Source: Diphasiastrum complanatum | Taxonomy: Eukaryota; Streptophyta; Lycopodiopsida; Lycopodiales; Lycopodiaceae | Direction: 5' to 3' | NCBI GenBank assembly: GCA_029204225.1 | Contig: CM055095.1 | Location: forward strand, 43,987,184 to 44,051,183 | Length of the DNA: 64,000 nucleotides | Shown here: in pieces, positions 47,465 to 57,358 of the stretch | Position numbering within the stretch: position 1 is the first letter of the stretch | Layout of the letters: each line of letters opens with the position of its first letter | Program-made: the position numbers and the translations under genes | Notes under the pieces: model-generated | Told to the model about the DNA's origin: nothing | The model's database searches: none | Seen by the model: only the letters and a program-made list of their open reading frames with translations

Positions 47465-48059
47465 TGTTACGTACCCATAAGGGTACGCAACAGGAAACTT
47501 GAGGTGATGGCCTCAGTTATGGGACGGAAATAATGTTACGTACCCATAAGGGTACGCAACAGGAAACTTGAGGTGACGGTCTCAGTTATGGGACAAAACG
47601 CTGATCTGGAGCTATAGGTCTTTTGGGTGCCACGTGTCAATGTCTCATTGGCACGCCGTGACTCGTTGTTATGGACCCGCGTCAATGTGCACAACTGCCG
47701 CGTGTCGTTGGTCATGCGTGACTCCTATGGAGGGAGATGACCCACCTGGACTATGTATATAGAGGTGGATCTCCATGAGTTGGGTATTCATTCTCTCCTG
47801 GAGAATGAAGAGCTCTTCCACTGGTGGTCAGGTCAGGACGAGTATCTAGGCCTCAGGATGTAGGTAGGTGAGGGTCGAGGGTAAGGCATGGTGGTATGGG
47901 ACACCATGGCTTACATGAGATCCGAGCTTGCTTTATGGTGGTCTGTAGCTCCAGTGCATGGGGGTGAGGTAGCAGTACCTCTATGGTAAGGTGGTAACGT
48001 AGCGTTCGTCACTTGTTTGTGCTTTAGCAATGACCGGCATGACGATGGGGATTCTAACA
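47465..48059 (+). repeat. 3' LTR, 595 bp, with terminal tandem repeat
   Basis: It begins TGTTACGTACCCATAAGGG and ends GATTCTAACA. The first unit of about 70 bp is repeated in tandem (47465 and about 47534). Each unit contains the hairpin GTACCCATAAGGGTAC. A TATGTATATAGAGG TATA-type box lies at about 47753. The terminal 28 bp reads TG...CA in both orientations. Confidence 0.8.
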
Positions 48060-49967
48060 CCCATACACCTGTACTTCTGATATTTTCTCTCCAGACATAG
48101 TAGAAGAGGCCATCGATCAATTAAACCTACATAAAGCCAAAGACATTGACGAACTACAGGCTGAACTTTTGAAGCATGTTGCTAACATCCTGTCACCTTT
48201 TCTCTTTTTCCTTTTCAACCGCGCTATCACATCTGGTTTCCCCTCCCCTTGGTCCACAAACCTTATCCATCCTATCCGTAAAGGCGGTGATCCCATGAAA
48301 GTCGACAACTAATGTACCATCATGATTAGCCACCTCTTTGCCAAACTTTATGGTTCTATCTTTCAGTCAAAGATCAATACAGAGTTGGATACCAAAGCAC
48401 TGCATGCCATTGGCCAGGCTGGTTTCAGACCAAGATATACTACATCTGATCATATTTTCACCTTGAGATCCATCATTGAGGAGGCTAAGGCCAAGAGAGA
48501 GCATGCATACTGCTTTGTGGATTTTCGCAAAGCCATTGACTCTATGCCTAGACATTTACTGATACAGAGGCTTCAGGATCGCGGCTTCCACGAGGATATC
48601 ATACCGGCAGTTGTGGCATTGTACAGACGAGTTATTGGCCGGATTCGGGTATCCGGAGTTGTATCACCAGAGGTAGAGAGTACTATTGGGGTTAAGCAGG
48701 GATGTCCACTCTCACTTACACTCTTTTGTTTATACATAGATGAGCTTGAGCAAGTTATACCGAGAGATGGAGGAGAGGGATATACATTGGGTGACCTCGT
48801 TATTGCTATCCTATTATATGCTGATGATGTGGTCTTGCTTTCGAGGACGAGGGAAGGCCTACAACGGCACCTGGATGCGCTTCACTCCTTTTGTATACAG
48901 TGGGGACTATCGGTGAATGTGGCCAAGACCAAAGTTATGGTGTTTAACACCTCCAGATCCTTCATAATGCGGCAAGAGCTTCTATGGAATGGACATCCAC
49001 TTGAGGTAGTTGACTCCTACACATACCTGGGCATGGTATTTTCTGGTCCCACTTTCAACATACGACAGGCGATAGTTTCCCGGTCACAGAAGGGCTATGC
49101 ATCATTGGTAGATTTGGAGAGACTATGGTTCATCTCACATTAGGGATGCGACTAGTAAGTGCCGACTCTTTGACAATATGGTAGTCCCCTCAGCCCGGTA
49201 CGCATCAGAGACATGGAGTACTGGCCTAACGGCTACCGAGTGGGCACGCATCTTATGACTTCAGATTCATATGCTATCTCGGATGATACGGGCTAAGCCC
49301 TCTTTACCACATCATATGCAGAGCACTTGGCAGGGCTCGTCTGGGGTGAAGACTGAGTTTTATTGGGCACATTTTCTATCTCGAGATCCCGCTGGGTATC
49401 CCATAGTACCCGGATATCTAGTGGAGAGTATCTCACATAGACTGTGGACAGTGATGGGTCAGTTTCGGGTTTCTTCTCACCAGGTAACCATTGAGACTGG
49501 CAGATATAGTGGCACCTCGAGAGATGAGGATTTGTAGTATGTGTGATACACACGTTGTAGAGGATGAGTTTAATTTTCTCTTCAGATGCCCAGCTTACTA
49601 TGAGATCCGAGGGAGATATTATTGCTTGTTTCGAGATCACCCATTCACACTCTCTACCTTGAAATCGTTTGAGGACCCCAGATGTGTTACACTGATGATC
49701 CGAGAGATGTCAGACCTGCGTATGGCGAGGTTAGACGATGACCCCCCCCCCCCCCCCCCCCCCTTGATACAGCTGAGCATACAAGAGTGTTCATCCCGTC
49801 GGAGACAGAGACAGGAGAGTATTGATTCTGATGGAGAGGCTGCGATTCCGGATGCTTCCATACATAGACGGCAGAGACAATGTAGACGACCAGAGAGACA
49901 ACCAGCCCACAGGCCACAACCTACAGCTTCACGGCAGCAGAGACGACACCAACCCCTCAGAGACTGA
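48060..49967 (+). pseudogene. LINE ORF2: RT and C-terminal region
   Basis: It continues 44087-44618. RT: HKAKDIDELQAELLKHVANI, LIHPIRKGGDPMKVDN then TAA, HAIGQAGFRPRYTTSDHIFT, YCFVDFRKAIDSMPRHLL, GVKQGCPLSLTLFCLYIDEL and ILLYADDVVLLSRTREG (YADD intact). Frame 48322-49143 is open for 273 codons. The C-terminal part has frameshifts, a 22-C run at 49742-49763 and an Arg/Gln-rich tail. Confidence 0.8.
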
Positions 49968-50259
49968 GATTTGCAGTTCGCTCAGTGACAGTGTCACGAC
50001 ATACTATACATCATTATTTTACAGGCGGAGACACATCTATTGTATCATGATGATAGACTTTGCTTGTGCCAGTCACTATTTCCTGTTTTTATGTCGTCTT
50101 GTTTCAATTAGGTAATAGAGCTTTCATGCTCCCACTGTGCATACTTGACATGTACCTATTTATTAGTCCTTTGCTTGCTTCGCACCTTGCTCTGGTAGAG
50201 CATATTTTCGACCAAGGAAACGAAAGTTTTCATTGATTCGACCTTAGGGTATTTCATGG

Positions 50260-50333
<74 letters not shown>
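49968..50333 (+). mobile_element. LINE 3' UTR of a variant subfamily with (CT)n tail
   Basis: The 3' UTR retains ACTTGACATGTACCTATTTA but then diverges. Instead of the ATGCC-TTTT-GGCAT stem-loop it has CAAGGAAACGAAAGTTTTCATTG and GGTATTTCATGGACAAA before CT repeats at 50265-50333. It may be a distinct subfamily or a tail exchange. Confidence 0.65.
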
Positions 50334-50335
<2 letters not shown>

Positions 50336-50529
50336 ATACAGATTGGGACAAATACGAGTCTCTTCGCATCAGCTTGCTATTGAGACAGGCAGATATTCAA
50401 GCATTTTGAGAGAGTGTCGGATATGCCAACTATGCACATTGGGTGTAATGGAGGACGAGTTCCATTTTAACTTCATATAACCTACATACTATGAGATACG
50501 TGGCCGATATCATTGTTTATATAGGTTCA
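50334..50529 (+). pseudogene. LINE C-terminal piece, 5' of a solo LTR
   Basis: LGQIRVSSHQLAIETGRYSS, RICQLCTLGVMEDEFHFNFI, then YYEIRGRYHCLYR. It starts directly behind the CT tail and continues at 50944. Confidence 0.75.
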
Positions 50530-50943
50530 AGTTACGAATAGAGCCACAACTGATCTAGAGCTAAGCTATGAAAGCATCACATAAGCAACACTTAAGCTAT
50601 GAAAGCAGCACATAAGCAAGACTTAACCCTAGAAAGCAGGAAAGAGAGAGATTAAGGAGACTAAAGAGAGAGATCAATATCATCAGCTGAATAACAAATG
50701 ACACAGTTTCCCTACTTATAGCCAAGAGGAAGCCCTAAAAGGAAGCTTCCGGTGGCTAGGGCCCAACTGGGAGGGATAATAGTGCGCCCTCCAAGAAGGC
50801 CCCCACTCTCCAGTAATATGTCCAAATGGCCTAATAATGAATAATAAGGCCAAAGGCCAACCATATAGTCTAAGTGTCACTAATGAATAAAAAAGGGCCC
50901 AAGGCCTACTCATGCATAAAGTAAAGTAAATGTAAATGGACGC
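50530..50943 (-). repeat. Solo LTR of the young gypsy family, one end lost
   Basis: It starts AGTTACGAATAGAGCC (compare AGTTATGAACGTAGCC) and follows the LTR at 34412 to about GTAAATGGAC. The last 30 bp or so are missing. A short internal duplication of CTATGAAAGCA(T/G)CACATAAGC is present. LINE sequence flanks both sides. Confidence 0.8.
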
Positions 50944-51678
<735 letters not shown>

Positions 51679-51943
51679 TCTAAAATTTATCATGTTATAT
51701 ACAGTCCCTTATAGCTATACACCGTTGACATATATTTTTTACTCATGCATCTTAGAGTTTCCTTTCTCTCTCCCAATTTTCCTCATGGTGGTAAATAGTG
51801 AGAGTATTGGGCGAATATATCATAGTGCATAAAGACTTAGTTATGCTTCAATAACACCAAATCTTGTTAGATGTTATTCAGCACATCATGTAAAAGGTTC
51901 GTTTAATTTGTGGAGCTGACCTATGCACAAGCGAAGTAGACAA
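51679..51943. other. Unassigned stretch
   Basis: No element ends or coding are recognised. The last five bases, GACAA, serve as the TSD of the next element. Confidence 0.4.
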
Positions 51944-52355
51944 AGTTATGGACTTGGCTCATCACATTCGCCACGTCCATTTACATTTACTTTACTTTAT
52001 GCATAAGCAGGCCTTGGGCCCGTTATTATTCATTATTGACACTTAGACTTTATGGTTGGTCTTGGGCCTTATTATTCATTATTTGGACATTTGGACATAT
52101 TACTGGAGAGTGGGGGCCTTCTTGGAGGGCGCACTATTATCCCTCCCAGTTGGGTCCTTGCCACTGGAATCTTCCTTTTTAGGGCTTTGATTAGGCTATA
52201 AGTAGGGAATCTGTGTCATTTGTTATTGAGCTATGATATTGATCTCTCTCCTCTTTAGTCTCTTGAAGCTCTCTTCCTTGCTTTCTAGACTAGTTCCTGC
52301 TTATGTCCTGCTTTCATAGATCAGCCATAGCATAATTGTGGTCTTGTTCGTAACT
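51944..52355 (+). repeat. 5' LTR of the non-autonomous gypsy
   Basis: AGTTATGGACTTGGCTC to TTCGTAACT, 412 bp. It is an inverted match to the LTRs at 28199 and 34412. Confidence 0.85.
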
Positions 52356-52367
52356 TGGTATCAGAGC
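52356..52367 (+). other. Primer binding site, initiator tRNA-Met
   Basis: TGGTATCAGAGC directly after the 5' LTR, the same as in the autonomous family member. Confidence 0.9.
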
Positions 52368-53745
52368 ACTTTCCTGATTGCTGAATTTCAGATCTAATTT
52401 TTTGATTGGGCGCTCGTTTTCCTTGCTGATTTTTTTTTTCTCTCCGTGCTAAGGGCTTTCATCTCCTAGTTATTACGTATAGCTTGGATTTCCTTTGGAC
52501 CTGTTGATTGGTGCTGGTTTCTCCATATTACTGATCGCCTATGGTGCGGATATCTCTATGATTATGCATGTGGCTCTCTATATGTTCCTTGGATTGTTGC
52601 TCATTGTCAGGCTTGACATATTCTGATGGCTTGGGTTATTGCCTCCGTTCCAACTACTGTTTGTCCGGGTGATCTTCAGGTTCCCCGTCATTTCGGGTTG
52701 CTCCATATCGCTTGGTCTCCGATGTTGAGTTGCTACTTTGTTTTGGTGTTCCGAGACCATTAGGGTACCTTGAGAGAGTTCCTTCTCCTCTCTTGGATAG
52801 TTTTTGGGGATGTTGCAGCCATATACTTCAGTGTTGCTCATATGTGCTTTGATACTCATTCCCAGCTACACGTGGATATTGCTCCGATGCTTGCTACTGA
52901 TGTTGTAGATCCTGTTCCTCGTTCCAGTGCATTTCTTCTATTCCTCACTTGTGCGCCTGATGTGTACCTTGGGATTACACTTGCGGCCAGTTTGATGGGT
53001 CATCCGATTCTCCATCCGTTTTTGGTGTATCCTATGATGGATTGGTATGTCCATATGAGGTCTTTCTAGATGAGTTTTTCAGTTGGGGCCTCTACTATTT
53101 CTAGATTTCTTGCTATTGTTTTCATGCATCATGTCTTTTTAGATGATGCATTGATTTCTTGGACCTTCTGGAGCTTTTGCCATGCTTTTCTTCTCGTGAT
53201 ATGGGCCTTGAGGGTACCGTGTGCCATTGCTACTTCTCATTCATGGGCCTTATGGATACCTTGGACTTTCGACCATGTTGGTGCATATTTCTCCATTTTA
53301 CCTATCCTTTGTAAGGATGATCTCTTTATGCTCCATGTTTCTTGGCATATCGCTTGCTTTTCCATGCTGTTACATCGTGCCTGTCATCCTGCTTATGTTC
53401 CTACTCCTTGGTGCTGGTCTTCCGATGCTGCTATCTTTTCTTGGGGCACCTTGCAAATATGGTTGATGGTTACATGTATGATGCGGCTATTCGCGATGCG
53501 TGTCCATCTCTTTTCCAGTTTCCTTATTGGCTTCCCGTTGCTGATGCAGTTCTACCTTCTCGGGCTTTTTGGATACCTTGGTATGATGTCCCTATCTCTT
53601 GGGCTGATCCTCTACTAGCTTGGGCATTACGGATACCTTGGCACTCCTGGTTGCTGCTTGATCTTCTTCTGGTTCCTTGGCATTCCCGGTTGTTCCATAT
53701 TGCTTGGTTTCTGATGACGCGGCCGATATGTTCCCTTCGTTGCCA

Positions 53746-53991
53746 CAATGTTGATCCTGAGTTGTTCCCTTTCTTACCAGCTGCCATTCACCAGGTTCGC
53801 CTTCACCATAGTCGACGCTACTGGCAGATTCAGTTTTTGAGCCAGTGGGATGGTCGTCCTATTGAGGAGGCCACATGGGAGCCTATTGATGTCTTCTATC
53901 ATACGCCATCACTTGCGGATCAAGATTGTGCTTTCTCATTATCAGATGTTGCTCTAGTTGTTGATGCACCAGGGCTTGCTGCTGTTTGATC
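53746..53991 (+). pseudogene. Residual gypsy pol C-terminus with chromodomain
   Basis: It reads ELFPFLPAAIHQVRLHHSRR, QIQFLSQWDGRPIEEATWE and PIDVFYHTPSLADQD, then VVDAPGLAAV and a stop. It matches the young gypsy's tail, which has a TAG where this copy has CAG (SQWDG). The chromodomain frame is open. Retention of only this domain in an otherwise gutted element may reflect cis RNA function of the region rather than protein. Confidence 0.75.
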
Positions 53992-54037
53992 CACTTTCTT
54001 TTCGGCAGTTGGGTCCTTTTTTTTTTATGTCGGGGAG

Positions 54038-54447
54038 AGTTATGGACTCGGCTCATTACATTCGCCACGTCCATTTACATTTACTTTACTTTATGCATAA
54101 GCAGGCCTTGGGCACGTTTTTATTCATTATTGACACTTAGACTTTATGGTTGGCCTTGGGCCTTATTATTCATTATTTGGACATTTGGACATATTACTAG
54201 AGAGTGGGGGCCTTCTTGGAGGGCGCACTATTATCGCTCCCAGTTGGGCCCTTGCCACTGGAAGCTTCCTTTTTAGGGCCTCCTTTAGGCTATAAGTAGG
54301 GAATCTGTCATTTGTTATTGAGCTATGATATGGATCTCTCTCCTCTTTAGTCTCTTTAAGCTCTCTTTCTTGCTTTCTAGACTAATTCCTGCTTATGTCT
54401 TGCTTTCATAGATCAGCCATAACATAATTGTGGTCTTGTTCGTAACT
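54038..54447 (+). repeat. 3' LTR of the non-autonomous gypsy
   Basis: 410 bp, preceded by PPT GTCGGGGAG at 54029-54037. It ends CGTAACT. Confidence 0.85.
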
Positions 54448-54452
54448 GACAG

Positions 54453-55272
54453 AGACATGCATCACATCATAGAGCAAGTTTGGAGTATGGTGAAGGTGGA
54501 ACAAAGGAAAGAGCCAAAATACATATGCATCAAATATTGAAGTCCTTTCCATTTTTCTTCGTGTTCTAGCTTATGCAATAAAAACCAAAATTAGAGGCAA
54601 AACCCAAGAAATGAATTAAACGGTGGTAATCGCTTGAAAGGAACATCAGCAAAGTTTGTTTCTAACTTATGAAGATACATGAAGTGCCTTTGAGAGTCAA
54701 AAATCAAAGTGTTGTTACATCCATAAATTGTTGAAATAAGTTCTCAGCGTAAGGATTACTACCATCTTAGGAGCATATACTGTCACATCCTCATCGTGAC
54801 TGCGTCTCACCTACATATTTCTCAATAGGTGGATCATATGAATGCTCTAGTAAACTTGGATTAGCCTTCAAAAAACTACAAGCGAGCTCACATGCAAAGG
54901 AACTGCAACCTTATCATTTTAATCTACACAACAATTTCTCCATGCATTTCTTCAAATTAATCTTCATAAGTTATATAGGAAGCCAAGCACAAACAATTAT
55001 GTCCAAAAATTGCCCAATGATCAAGTGTACACAAATGCTTAGCATAGCAGCCTAAGATAGGGATCAATTGTCCTGAATATATTACAATGTAATCAAGTGA
55101 TGTCAAATAAAATTCCTCAATGTGAGATTTTTCCAACCTACGTAACTTGTTACAGAGGGGCTTTTTGTTAGCATTTACCAGTAGTTGTCATGCATTAACC
55201 AATATAGCCATATGCCAAAGATTAAAAAAAAAAAATATCAGCAGAATACAAAAACGGTTGTGCTTCACTAAC
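54453..55272 (-). other. Remaining 5' part of the giant ATM intron
   Basis: AT-rich with no transposon or gene signature. It probably represents original intron sequence next to the donor at 55272. Confidence 0.5.
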
Positions 55273-55396
55273 CTTTTCTGCAATTTGCTTGTAGCCATCT
55301 GATTCAATATGAAGTTTCCTAGATAAGCTCTTCAAGACATGAGGAAAAAGAAGTTCTGCAAGAGGTGCCTTTTGCAATGCCAATTCTTCACACAAC
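55273..55396 (-). CDS. ATM: ATM kinase exon, 5' of the 44-kb intron
   Basis: The first base completes a Gln codon, then 41 codons follow: LCEELALQKAPLAELLFPHV, LKSLSRKLHIESDGYKQIAE and K. This matches the plant ATM stretch LRLC.D..L.KAEVAE.L.P and aligns with human ATM LCKTLFPYLIHDI. The acceptor is GCTCCCAG|G and the donor AAG|GTTAGT. Confidence 0.88.
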
Positions 55397-55864
55397 CTGG
55401 GAGCCATACAAACAAATTTCATGTTAGCACATTAAATGGACATTGTATAATGAATATTGTTGATATTTGCCTAGAAAGGTTATAAAAGACCCATGCCTCT
55501 AGATAGGCTCAACATATCTTATTAAAGGTGTGGTAGGAGGTTGGGTAAGTAAGTTGGAAACAGAGCACCTATACGCTACCCCATTCCCTTTCTATATGGA
55601 TATTTGATGAGGTCAAAAAGTGCACCCTTTTCACTGAACTCTCAAGTTCTAAATTAGTCAGTACCTTAACTCAACCTTTTTCTATATTTATCTATAGAGA
55701 AGAAACAACAAAAGAGGTTGTTAGTATCCAAGTGCAATTATTGTGACATACATTCCTCGGGACCTACCAGAATTTTGATGAGGTTTAATGAGCCTTGCTA
55801 GATACGAACTATAAACATAGTGACATTTCAATGATATTTCACATGAGGAAGATTCGACGATTAC

Positions 55865-55982
55865 TGGAATATAGGATCATTTGTACACTGAATGAGGCAA
55901 CATGTAAGGTTGCATATCCAAGTTTGGTAGCTCTTTCCAGAAGTTTTCCAAAGTGAACAGTCTTCTAACACCATAGCTTTTC
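55865..55982 (-). CDS. ATM: ATM kinase exon, most N-terminal in the window
   Basis: 118 nt; it enters with two bases of a split codon, then encodes KAMVLEDCSLWKTSGKSYQT, WICNLTCCLIQCTNDPIF and CA. W.KTS.PY..WIC.L...LI..C.D.I is the plant ATM motif preceding RLC. The acceptor is AAAATTGCAG and the donor CCA|GTAATC. The split Gln is completed at 55396. Upstream exons lie beyond the transposon block and probably outside the window. Confidence 0.85.
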
Positions 55983-56484
55983 CTGCAATTTTCACAAACC
56001 AGTACATGAAAAGCAGGTCCAAAAATCTTGAAATTCAACTTTCCACCAAATCAGATAAACTGATGATACAAAAAAGGAAGCTGATCCAAAACTTCAATAC
56101 AAAATGTACTCCAATGTGAAAGTAGTGCTACTAACCAGCTATTACAATGATAGTTATGGTTTAAACCTTATCCTCAAGTATAAATCCATTACCTTCAAAA
56201 TAAATTAAGTTGAACTATAAATGTTTATATTCTATGCACATGAAGAAACAATTTTCGATTCTTGTGCATGACTTTAAATACTTGTCCCCACATACAAAGA
56301 AATATACATATGTTATACATATGACAAACTGAAAATGAACATACATAAAGCAGATCTTTAAACATGGTAAAGTGCATACAAATACATGATGTAAGTATCA
56401 AGCCATCTATCTTAAAATACTAAAGCATGTGCATCATTCATAAGCGATAAAAAAAATCTACATACAGAGACAAGGTCCCACTCA
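55983..56484 (-). other. ATM intron, unassigned
   Basis: AT-rich sequence upstream (on the minus strand) of the exon at 55982. No exon or transposon signature is seen. Confidence 0.5.
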
Positions 56485-56831
56485 TACTCATGTGGCAGCG
56501 AGAGCTACTTGACCTATCACGAGGAGGCTTCATCCTACTAGACGACGTCAACGACCACCAGCGGTCCTTCATGCTGCAGCTCGTATTACATCTTTCTATA
56601 GCATTAGCAGGACATGATTGGATGATAGTGTCATACCTCATTCATGACATTTAGTTGTACATATGCTCCCACATGTTTCATATTTCATACATCATCAAGT
56701 CTATTTCAGTTCATAGTATTTAGATATATTATTTTTGTTATCGTTTCGGAGATGTTTCATATGCTCCCCATGTTACCACACACTTGACATGTACATTTAG
56801 AATAGACATTTATAAAACTTTCTCTCTCTAA
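56485..56831 (+). mobile_element. 5'-truncated LINE, 3' end only
   Basis: It is the sister of 11590-11973 (same TATTTCAGTTCATAGTATTT and ACTTGACATGTACATTTA blocks). It lacks the GGCAT stem-loop; the end reads AGACATTTATAAAACTTTCTCTCTCT. The next LINE starts directly after the short CT run. Confidence 0.72.
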
Positions 56832-56887
56832 ACCTCACAAAAACAAACCAGCTCATCCGCGCTCACCTCGAACTTTCCATCCACCAT
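56832..56887 (+). mobile_element. LINE fragment left of the third gypsy
   Basis: A 56-bp piece that continues in frame-compatible fashion at 62105 after the gypsy element; TSD ACCAT lies on both sides. Identity rests on the continuation rather than on its own short sequence. Confidence 0.55.
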
Positions 56888-57337
56888 TGTCACAAGCCAG
56901 TCTCTCCAAGCTCGTGAATCCTTGAAGCCGGTGTGTAGAATGAACCTCCCAATCATAGGCACCCCCTCCTTGAGTAGTCCTACCTGCAATTCACGTCAAT
57001 TAGAACATGGGTAACAACTGTGGGTGATCAGTCCACTTGGCATGCCTGGCCCCTGTGACCTGTGAATATTGAGTGACTCATAGGGTACCACCCCCGTGCC
57101 CCACCAAAGACCTGTGATCCTCTTGGTCACCCCGACTACTTGCCGGCTAGGGTCCCGACGGCACCGCATCTCTGACAGCTTATCAGGCGGCCACACCGGG
57201 TCACTGCTCGTGACACACCGGTCCCAACTTGGGACAAATGTCCTCGTCGGTCACCGACCCTTCCCAACATTAGGCTTCAAGCCCTTTGGTAATCGGCCGT
57301 GCCGAGGTCGTGATAGAGTCGTAACTAGACTCTAACA
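56888..57337 (-). repeat. 3' LTR of the third gypsy
   Basis: 450 bp. It is more diverged from its partner (61621-62099) than the pair of the young gypsy, so the insertion is older. Confidence 0.88.
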
Positions 57338-57358
57338 ATTCTTCCCTCCTCTGGCAAG

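Larger units (their letters stand above)
44619..48059 (+). mobile_element. Rearranged Ty3/gypsy chromovirus, 5' half missing
   Basis: 3,441 bp with a perfect TSD CCCAT (44614-44618 and 48060-48064). The 3' side is normal: pol, PPT and a 595-bp LTR. The 5' side has no full LTR, PBS, gag or protease. It starts with about 78 bp that is the reverse complement of the LTR's first repeat unit and passes directly into pol at about 44698. The TSD shows it inserted in this form. Confidence 0.82.
51944..54447 (+). mobile_element. Non-autonomous gypsy derivative (LARD-like) with chromodomain end
   Basis: 2,504 bp; LTRs of 412 and 410 bp are of the same family as the element at 28199-34862. The PBS, PPT and TSD (GACAA 51939-51943 / GACAG 54448-54452) are all present. 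The 1.7-kb interior has no RT, protease or integrase. It keeps only the final pol segment, including the chromodomain, and otherwise a T-rich sequence with recurring GGATACCTTGG and GGGCCTT motifs. Such elements need enzymes from an autonomous relative. Confidence 0.82.

Noticed and set aside
53070-53618. 182-codon hydrophobic frame that could suggest a membrane protein
   Set aside because: It lies inside the non-autonomous gypsy in T-rich repetitive DNA. A high T content yields Leu/Phe-rich frames by itself, and no start context or family match is seen.
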